Assembly (NCBI GenBank): GCA_964547645.1
Contig: CAZJOM010000001.1
Coordinates: 68,419-132,418 of the forward strand
DNA: 64,000 nucleotides
Source of the DNA: SZUA-430 sp964547645
Lineage (GTDB): Bacteria > Pseudomonadota > Alphaproteobacteria > Micropepsales > Micropepsaceae
Direction: 5' to 3'
In this document: in pieces, positions 7,840 through 15,372 of the stretch
How positions within the stretch are numbered: position 1 is the first letter of the stretch
How the letters are laid out: each line of letters begins with the position of its first letter
Translations under genes and position numbers: made by a program
Notes under the pieces: model-generated
Told to the model about the DNA's origin: nothing
Seen by the model: the letters and a program-made list of their open reading frames with translations, nothing else
The model's database searches: none

Positions 7840-8283
7840 GTGTCTTCGGAGAAANNNNNNNNNNNNNNNNNNNNNNNNNNNNNNNNNNNNNNNNNNNNNN
7901 NNNNNNNNNNNNNNNNNNNNNNNNNNNNNNNNNNNNNNNNNNNNNNNNNNNNNNAAAACAGCGGTCATGACGACGCGGACGACGATGGCGGCGAACATGG
8001 CGACGACGCGGACGACGATGGCGGCGAACATGGCGACGACGCAGACGACGACGCTGACGACGACGGCGGCGAGCATGGCGACGATGACGCTGAAGACACG
8101 GACGACGACCATGGCGGGCATGGTGACGACGATGCGGATGACGTAGACGACGACCACGGCGGACACGGTGACGACGACGCTCCGGACACGGACGAAGACG
8201 ACCACAGCGGCGGCGACGACGAACCCGACACCGACGAGGATGGCGGTGAGCACGGTGGCAACAGCGGTCCGGGCGGCGGCTAA
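7840..8283 (+). CDS. Hyper-acidic Asp/Gly/His repeat protein, 5' end lost in a gap
   Basis: Only the part after the gap (7955-8283, about 109 residues) is readable. It is almost entirely Asp, Gly, His and Glu, built from imperfect repeats such as DDDGGEHGDDA and DDDHGGHGDD, and ends GGNSGPGGG. The GTG at 7840 and codons before the gap may not belong to it; the true start is unknown. Composition suggests divalent-metal binding (calcium, or copper/nickel through His) in a secreted or surface protein; it resembles but does not match the RTX nonapeptide. Its position between a subtilase and an outer-membrane barrel, near a type I exporter, makes it a possible secretion substrate. No family is recognised. 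Confidence 0.6.
   Translation: MSSEKXXXXXXXXXXXXXXXXXXXXXXXXXXXXXXXXXXNSGHDDADDDGGEHGDDADDDGGEHGDDADDDADDDGGEHGDDDAEDTDDDHGGHGDDDADDVDDDHGGHGDDDAPDTDEDDHSGGDDEPDTDEDGGEHGGNSGPGGG
7855..7954. other. Assembly gap (100 N) before the acidic repeat
   Basis: Second run of exactly 100 N, directly before GAC/GGC-rich tandem repeats. The start and N-terminal half of the acidic protein are probably in the missing sequence. Confidence 0.97.
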
Positions 8284-8309
8284 ACGCCGTTAAGCATAAT
8301 GTGACAGGT

Positions 8310-8358
8310 TGCGGTGCAGGGCCACAATTAGGTTATCCTGCACCGCAGATTCGCTTTT
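8310..8358 (+). terminator. Hairpin terminator after the acidic repeat gene
   Basis: Perfect 11-bp inverted repeat TGCGGTGCAGG (8310-8320) and CCTGCACCGCA (8337-8347) with a 16-base loop, followed by a short T run at about 8353-8356. It sits between the acidic repeat gene and the outer-membrane barrel gene, so it could end one transcript or lie in the leader of the next. Confidence 0.5.
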
Positions 8359-8370
8359 GCGGGGGTTTCA

Positions 8371-9333
8371 ATGATTTCGAAATTGCGTGGTACGACGGCC
8401 ATCGTGGCGTTGGCGACTGCTGCTGGCTTGATCGCGCCTGGCGCCGTGCGCGCCGAAAGCCAGAGCTGGTGGTTGGACTTGGAAGGCGGATTGGAGGCAA
8501 CCGACAACGTTGCAGGCAATCCGGCTGCGGACGATCCCGACAACAACTCCGGCCAAAGCGACATTGCCGCGACCATTGAACTCGACGCGGGTTACAAGTT
8601 TGTCGACACGGACACCACGCGGATCGAAGTCGGCTACGATTTCTATCAAAGCCTTTACCAGGATCAGAACGACTTCAACTATCGTTCGCACAACCCGACA
8701 TTCAACGCGTGGACGAAGACCAACGGGTTGAAGCTCGGCTTTACCTACGGGTATCTGAACTCAATCTACGGCGAAGATGCGCCCTTCGAGCAAAAGCTTT
8801 CGCAGCACAGCTTCTCGCCATCAGTCGCCGCCTATTTGAGCGATGCGGTTTACCTCTCGGTATTCTATCGCTACCTCGACAAGAACTATGATGATTTGAA
8901 CAACAGTCGCGACGCCAACACGCACCAGGGCGGCGCGGATCTCTACTACTACTTCGACAAGCCGAAACGGGGGTATGTTTCGGTGGGCGCAGGCTTTACA
9001 TCGGAAGACACGCAATCGGTTGCGTTCGATTATGATGGCTACGCCGCGCGCGCCGCGGTTCAATTTCCGGTCGATGTCTTCGGTAAGCAGGGCCGCTTAC
9101 GGTTCTCCTACGCCTATCAGAGGCGCGACTACGACGACCCGACAAGCACACCCGATGTCCTGGTCGGCCCACGAGAGGACAATCGTCACACTCTGCGCGC
9201 CAAGCTCGAACTCGACATCACGGATGATCTGAAGGGTCTTGCCGAATACCGGTACATCAACCGCGAGTCGAACCTTGTTAGCGCCGACTACCAGGAAAAT
9301 GTCGGCAGCCTGGGTCTGCGCTTCAGCTTCTGA
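8371..9333 (+). CDS. Outer-membrane beta-barrel protein
   Basis: 320 residues with a signal peptide (IVALATAAGLIAPGAVRA) and a mature part of alternating aromatic/polar strands (FVDTDTTRIEVGYDFYQS, VYLSVFYRYLDKNY, YVSVGAGFTS) ending GSLGLRFSF. The terminal Phe is the usual BAM recognition signal. It is rich in Tyr and Asp and poor in Cys. It resembles surface lipoprotein assembly modifier/DUF560-like or general OM barrel proteins, but I cannot assign a family firmly. It follows the acidic repeat protein and may be its surface partner. Confidence 0.75.
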   Translation: MISKLRGTTAIVALATAAGLIAPGAVRAESQSWWLDLEGGLEATDNVAGNPAADDPDNNSGQSDIAATIELDAGYKFVDTDTTRIEVGYDFYQSLYQDQNDFNYRSHNPTFNAWTKTNGLKLGFTYGYLNSIYGEDAPFEQKLSQHSFSPSVAAYLSDAVYLSVFYRYLDKNYDDLNNSRDANTHQGGADLYYYFDKPKRGYVSVGAGFTSEDTQSVAFDYDGYAARAAVQFPVDVFGKQGRLRFSYAYQRRDYDDPTSTPDVLVGPREDNRHTLRAKLELDITDDLKGLAEYRYINRESNLVSADYQENVGSLGLRFSF

Positions 9334-9348
9334 TTCACGACGACATCC

Positions 9349-9388
9349 GGGGCGCTGTGCGCGGCTTTTTGGGCCGGCACAGCGCCCC
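9349..9388 (+). terminator. Strong hairpin after the barrel gene
   Basis: Perfect 12-bp stem GGGGCGCTGTGC / GCACAGCGCCCC with a 16-base loop, 15 bases after the stop of the barrel gene. There is no clear T tail, so it may be a Rho-assisted or bidirectional terminator. It separates the secretion region from the tRNA. Confidence 0.65.
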
Positions 9389-9470
9389 ATTGCGTTCGGT
9401 TTGAGGGGCCCTTATGGTCCCGCGCCTCGCAGGCCTCCCGCCGTCCTTGAGCCCTGCGATTCCCTCGGAT

Positions 9471-9545
9471 TGGGGTATAGCCAAGCGGTAAGGCAGCGGA
9501 TTTTGATTCCGCCATTCCTAGGTTCGAATCCTAGTACCCCAGCCA
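9471..9545 (+). tRNA. tRNA-Gln (TTG)
   Basis: Cloverleaf by eye: acceptor TGGGGTA (9471-9477) pairs with TACCCCA (9535-9541); anticodon stem GCGGA/TCCGC has loop TTTTGAT, giving anticodon TTG; the T-arm contains GGTTCGAATCC; discriminator G and encoded CCA follow (9542-9545). It reads CAA/CAG. Confidence 0.95.
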
Positions 9546-9650
9546 ATCCGCGATAGTCCGGCCCGGCCGCTTTGGCTGTGGTCTTCGTCGCCCACGCTCA
9601 GCTTCGCCGACTCCAGCACAGTTCGTTTTCCGTTTGCGTTTTTCGCAAAG

Positions 9651-9665
9651 GTTCGTTATTTGTTC
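9651..9665 (+). promoter_or_regulatory. LexA (SOS) box GTTC-N7-GTTC
   Basis: GTTCGTTATTTGTTC matches the alphaproteobacterial LexA consensus GTTC-N7-GTTC exactly. A degenerate second box, GTTCGTTTTCCGTTT, lies 30 bp upstream (9621-9635), about three helical turns away. The same box with one difference occurs at 60756-60770 (minus strand) before the second copy of the downstream element. Confidence 0.75.
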
Positions 9666-9694
9666 TCACGTTGGCGTCGAGGCAGTCTTTCGCC

Positions 9695-9778
9695 TTTGTG
9701 TGTGTACACGCGCGAACGGTTGTGTGACGCATGAAATGGCGGCGATCCGCGGATATGACTCTGTGAGAGTCGCTTTTC
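9695..9778 (+). repeat. LexA-linked conserved element, copy A
   Basis: An 84-base stretch that aligns with almost no gaps to 60631-60715 read on the minus strand. The best-conserved blocks are TTTGTGTGTACACGCG (with the palindrome GTGTACAC) and TGTGACGCATGAAATGGCGG, then GCGGAT and GCTTTT. It contains a GACTC-TGTGA-GAGTC hairpin in this copy only. It sits 30 bases after a LexA box and about 80 bases before the next start codon. It could be a small RNA, a leader, or a short gene beginning GTGACGCATGAA or ATGAAATGG. Confidence 0.65.
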
Positions 9779-9854
9779 AATTCGGCGCTGGCGTTGCGGT
9801 TCAAGCCACGTCGTGTTGTGAGTGGTCTCAGGCTTCCAGAGGTGACTGCGGCAC

Positions 9855-10472
9855 ATGCGGGCGGAGAATTTCGATTTCATTTCCAACCTCGACACGCTTT
9901 GGGCGGTGGGGTTGGGGGCGGTGCTGGCGACCGTTGGCGGATTTGTCGCGACGCAAGTGGAGCATCGCGTGGACGCCGGGCGCCGGCAGAAGCAAGCGGC
10001 TTTGTTCTTCGGCGAAGTGATGGCGCTACTGGGCGTCACCGTTTCGGCGGCCGAGCGCGCGCGGGGCGTTGGCGATCCTTATGGGCCAGTGACGATGCGG
10101 CTGCTCCGGACGATCCGGCGAGAAATCGATGTCTATGACCGGAATCGAGAGCGGCTGTTCGAGCTGCGCGATCCGGCGCTGCGAGCGCGCATCCATACGA
10201 CGCTCCTCCGCACGATCATGGGCGTCGAAGGGGCGCTTGAGTCCGCAGACGAGTGCAATGCGCTGGAAGCGGAGCTGAAGATGAACCCGGAGATGAGCGC
10301 GCCACGGCGCGAGCATTTGCAGGCGCGTCTCACCGACCAGTGCCGGCGGCGGGACGGCGGATTCAACTTCCTGATCGAAGCTTCGCAACAGGGGGCTAAG
10401 GTGATTAAGGAACTGGAGCCCATCGCCAAGGTCGATTTTGAGGCCCTGATCAAGGCCACCCGCGATAGCTAG
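9855..10472 (+). CDS. Hypothetical membrane-anchored protein behind an SOS box
   Basis: 205 residues with no recognised family. A single membrane segment near the N-terminus (LWAVGLGAVLATVGGFVA, about residues 15-32) is followed by a long, charged, mostly helical soluble part with regularly spaced Arg/Glu/Leu that could form a coiled coil. Two of its three cysteines (ADECNAL, TDQCRR) lie in the second half. SD AGAGGTGA precedes the ATG. A LexA box about 190 bases upstream suggests DNA-damage control; that is inference. Confidence 0.75.
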   Translation: MRAENFDFISNLDTLWAVGLGAVLATVGGFVATQVEHRVDAGRRQKQAALFFGEVMALLGVTVSAAERARGVGDPYGPVTMRLLRTIRREIDVYDRNRERLFELRDPALRARIHTTLLRTIMGVEGALESADECNALEAELKMNPEMSAPRREHLQARLTDQCRRRDGGFNFLIEASQQGAKVIKELEPIAKVDFEALIKATRDS

Positions 10473-10543
10473 GGCGATCCAGGCCCCTCCCGAATACGTA
10501 TCTAAGACGGTATAATGCGCGGGACTGGACAGAGGACTGACGG

Positions 10544-11713
10544 ATGGGACTTATCCCGAAATCAGTGCTGGAAAAGCAGTGGGTCAACACCATCGGCCGG
10601 ATCGAGTTCGGCGAGCTGACGTTTGTCGCCCCGAACGGCGAGGTACACGTGGCAACCGGGCGGCAGCCCGGACCGAAGGCGCGCTTTGCGATCAAGGATT
10701 GGGATGTGATCGCGCGGGTGGTGGCGCGAGGCGACATCGGGCTCGGCGAAGACTATATCGCGGGGGCATGGCAGACCGACAGCATCGAAGCATTGTTCTC
10801 GCTCTTCCTCTTGAACCTCGATCATTTCGAAGGCTACGCGCACGGCAACATGTGGAGTCGCCTTGGCTTCGTGCTCTTGAACACGATGGTGCGACGGAAC
10901 AACGAAGGCGGCAGCCGCAAGAACATCGAGGCGCACTACGACGTGGGCAACGACTTCTATTCGCTGTGGCTGGACGAGACGATGACTTACTCATCAGCAC
11001 TGTTTCGCGGCGCGGACAAATCGCTTGGCGATGCGCAACGGGCGAAGTACGAGCGCATCCTGGAGAAGTTCGCGAGCCCGCGGTCGCGCGTGCTCGAGGT
11101 CGGGTGCGGGTGGGGCGGGTTCGCCGAAGCTGCCGCCGGACGCGATCATCATGTCACCGGAATTACGATCTCGCCGGCCCAGCACGGTTTTGCCACCAAG
11201 CGGCTCGGCGCAAAGGCGGAGATCAAGCTCGAGGATTATCGCAAGACGCAGGGTCTCTACGACATGATCGTCTCGATCGAGATGTTCGAGGCGGTGGGCG
11301 AGCGGTACTGGCCGGTCTACTTCCAAACCTTGGCGGAGCGCTTGAAACGCGGCGGGCGCGCGTTGGTGCAGACGATCACTGTGAAAGACGACGTGTTCGC
11401 CGGCTATCGCACCCGCAGTGACTTCATCCGGCACTATGTCTTTCCGGGCGGAATGCTTCCATCGCTGGCGCGGTTTAAGGAAGAGGCCGGGCGTGCAGGG
11501 TTGAAGGTGCTCGACGTGTTCTCGTTTGGACAAGACTATGCGCGCACGTTGCGCGCCTGGTCGGCGCGGCAAAGCGAGGCGGAGAAAAAAATTCGCGCTT
11601 TGGGACATGACGACCATTTCCTTCGGAACTGGCAGTTCTATCTGGGTATCTGTGCGGCGGCCTTTGCGGTCGGGCGCACGGACGTTCACCAGGTGGAACT
11701 CGCTCATGCATAG
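10544..11713 (+). CDS. cfa: Cyclopropane-fatty-acyl-phospholipid synthase family methyltransferase
   Basis: 389 residues. It transfers a methyl(ene) group from S-adenosylmethionine to unsaturated acyl chains of membrane lipids. Visible: HYDVGNDFYSLWLDETMTYS, the SAM-binding LEVGCGWGGFAEAAA and the MIVSIEMFEAVGERY loop typical of Cfa/mycolic acid methyltransferases. The start follows AGAGGA. It overlaps the chalcone-isomerase-like gene by 8 bases. With the FAD oxidoreductase and GPH/MFS transporter alongside, the set resembles alphaproteobacterial stress-induced fatty-acid modification clusters, so the product may be a methylated or cyclopropane acyl chain; family membership is much surer than product. 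Confidence 0.9.
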   Translation: MGLIPKSVLEKQWVNTIGRIEFGELTFVAPNGEVHVATGRQPGPKARFAIKDWDVIARVVARGDIGLGEDYIAGAWQTDSIEALFSLFLLNLDHFEGYAHGNMWSRLGFVLLNTMVRRNNEGGSRKNIEAHYDVGNDFYSLWLDETMTYSSALFRGADKSLGDAQRAKYERILEKFASPRSRVLEVGCGWGGFAEAAAGRDHHVTGITISPAQHGFATKRLGAKAEIKLEDYRKTQGLYDMIVSIEMFEAVGERYWPVYFQTLAERLKRGGRALVQTITVKDDVFAGYRTRSDFIRHYVFPGGMLPSLARFKEEAGRAGLKVLDVFSFGQDYARTLRAWSARQSEAEKKIRALGHDDHFLRNWQFYLGICAAAFAVGRTDVHQVELAHA

Positions 11714-12230
11714 ACTCTTGGCTGCAGCTTTGATTGCGGTCACCGCGCTGACCGTGCCTGCATCGGCGAACACGCGGCCGCTGGAACTCGGCGGCACGAT
11801 CAATGCAACGCAGCCCTACGGCAGCGGCAAGCTGACCTGGCTTGTGTTCACCGCCTATGACGCAACGCTATGGATGGACGCGCCGCAATGGTCGATGAAC
11901 GTGCCGTTCGCGCTGACATTGCGCTACCGCATGGGCTTTGAGACGCAGGATCTGGTCGAGCGCACGATCGAGGAGATGGAGAAAGTCGCGCCGTCGAGCA
12001 ATGCTCACCAACGCTTTGTGCCGGCGCTATCGAAGGCGTTTCCGGCGGTGAAGGATGGCGATCGGATTACGGCGCTGTTCGTGCCGGGCAAGCCTGTGCG
12101 CTTCTTCCATAACGGCGTGCAAACGGCTGACGTCGCTGATCCAGCATTCGCGGAACCGTTCTTCGGCATTTGGCTCTCCCCACGCACCTCGGAGCCAAAG
12201 TTGCGGCAGGCACTGCTGAAGCTGCGCTGA
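11706..12230 (+). CDS. Chalcone isomerase-like domain, periplasmic
   Basis: 174 residues: signal peptide (LLAAALIAVTALTVPASA) and a chalcone-isomerase-like fold domain (FVPALSKAFPAVKDGDRITA, PGKPVRFFHNG, FAEPFFGIWLSP). Bacterial members, often next to cyclopropane synthase genes, have no proven isomerase activity and may bind fatty acids as the plant fold relatives do. The ATG lies inside the upstream gene (8-base overlap), so translation is coupled. Its stop abuts the stop of the convergent FAD oxidoreductase with no intergenic base. Confidence 0.8.
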   Translation: MHRLLAAALIAVTALTVPASANTRPLELGGTINATQPYGSGKLTWLVFTAYDATLWMDAPQWSMNVPFALTLRYRMGFETQDLVERTIEEMEKVAPSSNAHQRFVPALSKAFPAVKDGDRITALFVPGKPVRFFHNGVQTADVADPAFAEPFFGIWLSPRTSEPKLRQALLKLR

Positions 12231-13532
12231 TCAACCGGCGGCGGCGCTCCAGGTGGCGGCATCGTCCACCTCGGATGGCAGCCACGGAGCACGAGCGCCC
12301 AGGCGCTCGGCCACCGCCATGGCGCTGATCAGGCCATCCTCGTGGAACCCGTGGCGCATATAGGCGCCGCAAAACCATGTATTGCGCGTTCCCTGCATCG
12401 CCGTGATGCGGGATTGCGCTTCGACCGCAGCCGCGTCGAAAATCGGATGATGGAACGTGGTGCTGTCGAAGATGTCGGCCTCTGCGACTGGCGCCGCGGG
12501 GTTCAGTGTCACGAACAATGGGTATCGCTGATCTATGGTCTGCAGCCGGTTCATCCAGTAGGTCAGCGTGACGTCCGGGTCATCGCCCTGCCCGCTCGCG
12601 TGATAGTTCCACGACGCCCAGACGCGACGGCGCTTGGGCATGAAGCGCGGGTCCTTGTGCAAGATCGCGCGATTCTCTTGATAGCGGATGGCGCCAAGCG
12701 CGCTGCGTTCGGCGTCGCTGGCATCGGCAAGAAGGCTCAACGATTGGTCGGTGTGGCAGGCCAAGACCACGTGATCGTACGTTGCGGTTTCGCCGGTTTG
12801 ATCGGTGATGCGGATGCGGCCGTTCTGGCGCTCAACGCGCGCCGCGGCGCAGGCGACGCGCGGGCGGTTGCGCAACGCCGCCGAGAGCTTCTGCACGTAC
12901 TGCTGCGAGCCGCCGTCGACGGTGAGCCATTGCGGCTGCCCGTCAACCGTCAAGAGGCTGTGATTGTGGAAGAACGTTGCGAACAGCCGGGCCGGGAACT
13001 GCAGCATCTGTTGCGGCGGACAACTCCATATCGCGCCTGCCATCGGCAGCAGATAGTAGCGCTTGAAGTCTTCGCTGAGTCCCATGCGGTCCACGAGTTC
13101 GCCGAGCGAGATCGTGGGCGCGCTTTCGGCGCGGCGCATCACCTCGCCGTTGAAGCGCATGACCTCGCGGATGATGTTCAGGAACCATGGGCGGAGCAGA
13201 TTGCGGCGTTGGCCCAAGATCGTGTTCAGGTTCTGCGCACCCCACTCCAGCCAACCCTCGCGCATCGTGAATGCGTAAGTCATGTCGCTGTTCTTCACCT
13301 TGACGCCGAGGCGGGCGAAGAGCGCGGTCAGGTTCGGGTAGTTGCGCTCGTTGAACACGATGAACCCGGTGTCGACCGGGATGATCCGATCGCCGTGCCT
13401 GACCGTAATGGTACGACTGTGGCCGCCCAACCGCGGCTCTTTTTCGTAGAGGGTGACGTGGTGCTTGGCCTGAAGCAGATAGGCGGCGGAAAGCCCCGCA
13501 ATGCCGCTGCCGATGATCGCGATGTTGCTCAT
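12231..13532 (-). CDS. FAD-dependent amine oxidase-family oxidoreductase
   Basis: 433 residues with an N-terminal dinucleotide-binding motif (IAIIGSGIAGLSAAYLL), a second FAD motif (YEKEPRLGGHSRT) and a C-terminal FAD-contact segment (CGAYMRHGFHEDGLISAMAV). This is the COG2907 predicted NAD/FAD-binding group that clusters with Cfa-type methyltransferases. It may desaturate or otherwise oxidise the acyl chain modified by the neighbour; that follows from gene context only. It is divergent from the transporter at 13580 with 47 bases between. Confidence 0.88.
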   Translation of the reverse strand: MSNIAIIGSGIAGLSAAYLLQAKHHVTLYEKEPRLGGHSRTITVRHGDRIIPVDTGFIVFNERNYPNLTALFARLGVKVKNSDMTYAFTMREGWLEWGAQNLNTILGQRRNLLRPWFLNIIREVMRFNGEVMRRAESAPTISLGELVDRMGLSEDFKRYYLLPMAGAIWSCPPQQMLQFPARLFATFFHNHSLLTVDGQPQWLTVDGGSQQYVQKLSAALRNRPRVACAAARVERQNGRIRITDQTGETATYDHVVLACHTDQSLSLLADASDAERSALGAIRYQENRAILHKDPRFMPKRRRVWASWNYHASGQGDDPDVTLTYWMNRLQTIDQRYPLFVTLNPAAPVAEADIFDSTTFHHPIFDAAAVEAQSRITAMQGTRNTWFCGAYMRHGFHEDGLISAMAVAERLGARAPWLPSEVDDAATWSAAAG

Positions 13533-13579
13533 GTTCGGTTTACGGACGGGCGGCGCCCCCGGATCACCGTGGGGTTCCG

Positions 13580-14917
13580 ATGACCCGCGTCCCCGCGGGC
13601 ATTTTGGCGGCTTATGGCGCGCCGGCGGTTGCCCTCGCCATGCTACTGCTGCCGCCTTATGTGTTCTTGCCCGCGTTCTATACGCAGACGCTGGGACTGC
13701 CGCTGGACCTTATCGGATACATCATCGTCCTGGCTCGGGTGTTCGACGCGTTTACCGACCCGATCATTGGGTTCTTGAGCGATCGCACAGGCGGACGGTT
13801 TGGACGGCGCAAGCCATGGATCCTGCTCGGGCTCCCGATCGTAGCGGTGTCGGTGATCGTCTTGTTTGTCCCCCCGCAAGCAGTGACGCTCGCTCATTTT
13901 GCGATCGGACTATTCGGCCTGACGCTCGGGTGGACGATGATGATCCTGCCTTACAACGCTTGGGGTGCGGAGCTGTCGGGCGACTATCACGAACGAACGC
14001 GGATTGCGGGCGTTCGCGAAGGTGTAGGCCTCTTCGGTACCTTGATTGCGGCGTCGACCCCAACGGTACTAACGGCGATGGGTTACGCAGACCCGCGCGT
14101 TCACATGATGGCGCTGGGGGTCGTCGCAATCGTGCTGTTGCTGCCGACCGTGGCGTGGGCGCTGGCGCGAGTGCCGGAGCCGCCGCCACTAACCAGCGCA
14201 CGGGTCAGTTTTCGCGACGGACTCAAAGCCATTGCAGCCAACGCACCGTTCCGCCGATTGATCGGCGCTTATCTGATCAACGCGTTGGCAAACGGATTGC
14301 CGGCGACGTTGTTTCTTCTCTTCGTCGCGCACGTGATCGGCGCGGCGGATGCATATGGACCGCTATTGCTCGCCTACTTCCTGGCCGGGCTTATCGCGAT
14401 CCCCATTTGGCTTTGGCTGGCGCGGCGCATCGGCAAGCACCGCGCGTGGGTAATCGCGATGGTGCTCGCTTGCGCCGCGTTCGCGTTGACGCCGTTCGTC
14501 GTCGGCGAAGGTGACATCGTCGCGTTTCTGATCATCTCCATCGTGTCGGGCATCGGCGTTGGAGCGGACTTGGTCTTGCCGACCGCTATTCAAGCCGATG
14601 TCGTCGACGCAGACACGCGAGCCTCGGGCGAGCAGCGGACAGGCTTGTTCTTTGCATTGTGGGGGATCGCTACAAAGTTGGCGTTTGCGCTTGCCGCTGT
14701 CTCATTTCCGATCCTCCACGCGTTTGGCTTCGACGCGAGCGCCCTGACAGCCGACGGCAAGACCGCAAATGGGCCACAGGCGCTCTTCGCCTTGACGATG
14801 CTCTATGCGGCCGCACCAATCGCGATCAAGTTGGTGGCGATGGCAATGATGTGGAACTTCCCGCTCGACGCCAAACGGCAGCGAGCCATTCGGGACGATA
14901 TCGAAGCGGCGCGTTGA
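13580..14917 (+). CDS. GPH/MFS family transporter
   Basis: 445 residues with about 12 membrane segments. Loop signatures of the glycoside-pentoside-hexuronide:cation symporter/MFS_2 family are visible: LARVFDAFTDPIIGFLSDRT then GGRFGRRKPWILLG, and GADLVLPTAIQADVVDADT. The substrate is unknown; MFS_2 proteins also include lipid transporters, which would suit the neighbouring acyl-modification genes. Its stop lies 3 bases from the convergent GNAT gene. Confidence 0.88.
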   Translation: MTRVPAGILAAYGAPAVALAMLLLPPYVFLPAFYTQTLGLPLDLIGYIIVLARVFDAFTDPIIGFLSDRTGGRFGRRKPWILLGLPIVAVSVIVLFVPPQAVTLAHFAIGLFGLTLGWTMMILPYNAWGAELSGDYHERTRIAGVREGVGLFGTLIAASTPTVLTAMGYADPRVHMMALGVVAIVLLLPTVAWALARVPEPPPLTSARVSFRDGLKAIAANAPFRRLIGAYLINALANGLPATLFLLFVAHVIGAADAYGPLLLAYFLAGLIAIPIWLWLARRIGKHRAWVIAMVLACAAFALTPFVVGEGDIVAFLIISIVSGIGVGADLVLPTAIQADVVDADTRASGEQRTGLFFALWGIATKLAFALAAVSFPILHAFGFDASALTADGKTANGPQALFALTMLYAAAPIAIKLVAMAMMWNFPLDAKRQRAIRDDIEAAR

Positions 14918-14920
14918 ACT

Positions 14921-15370
14921 TCACGCGCCCCACTCGCAGTGCCAAGTCCTGAGGCCCGACAGAGGATTGACACCGGCGGCTGTCCGGCGAAAGCCTTCGC
15001 GTTCGTAAAATCTTAAGGCGCGCGGGTTGTCCTGATTGACGTCCAGATGAAGCCGTCGCGCCGCGCGCTTGGCCTCGGCGAGAAGCGTCATGGCAGCGCC
15101 TTCGCCCCAGTAGGCCGGTGCGACGGCCAGTTGGTCGATGTGGCCGGTCGCCTCGTCGAGGGTGATGAAGCCCGCCATGTCGCCGTTGCGCACGTCAAAC
15201 GCGCAGGTGACGCGAACGCCGCGTGCGTGCAGCGCGCATAGATGGTCGACAAACCAAGCACGCCGCGCCTCGAAGTCGATCGCGGGCATGGCTTTGGTCC
15301 AGGCCGCTAACCAGAGGTCGGTCAGTTCGGGCAGATGTGCGGCGACATAGCCGACAAGTCGATAACGCAA
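14921..15370 (-). CDS. GNAT family N-acetyltransferase
   Basis: 149 residues with the GNAT core: beta4 IDQLAVAPAYWGEGAAMTLL (acetyl-CoA loop AYWGEGAA) and the C-terminal LDVNQDNPRALRFYEREGF. The start is TTG, two bases after the stop of the upstream nuclease-like gene, so the two are probably one transcript with coupled translation. The acceptor is unknown. Confidence 0.85.
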   Translation of the reverse strand: MRYRLVGYVAAHLPELTDLWLAAWTKAMPAIDFEARRAWFVDHLCALHARGVRVTCAFDVRNGDMAGFITLDEATGHIDQLAVAPAYWGEGAAMTLLAEAKRAARRLHLDVNQDNPRALRFYEREGFRRTAAGVNPLSGLRTWHCEWGA

Positions 15371-15372
15371 AC

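Larger units (their letters stand above)
9546..9854. other. Intergenic region with LexA boxes and a duplicated element
   Basis: About 310 bases between tRNA-Gln and the next gene. It contains two tandem LexA-like boxes and an 84-base element repeated near 60.6-60.7 kb, described separately. A long open frame (9634-10020) crosses it but shows no protein signature and runs into the next gene out of frame. Confidence 0.6.

Noticed and set aside
7955..8283. Tandem GAC/GGC repeats as a possible CRISPR or minisatellite
   Set aside because: Unit is imperfect and in phase with an open frame of consistent composition; no spacers.
9634..10020. 128-codon frame through the LexA element
   Set aside because: TTG start, no SD, runs out of frame into the better-supported gene at 9855.
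12342..13583. 413-codon antisense frame over the FAD oxidoreductase
   Set aside because: Complement of a strongly supported flavoprotein; no independent motifs.
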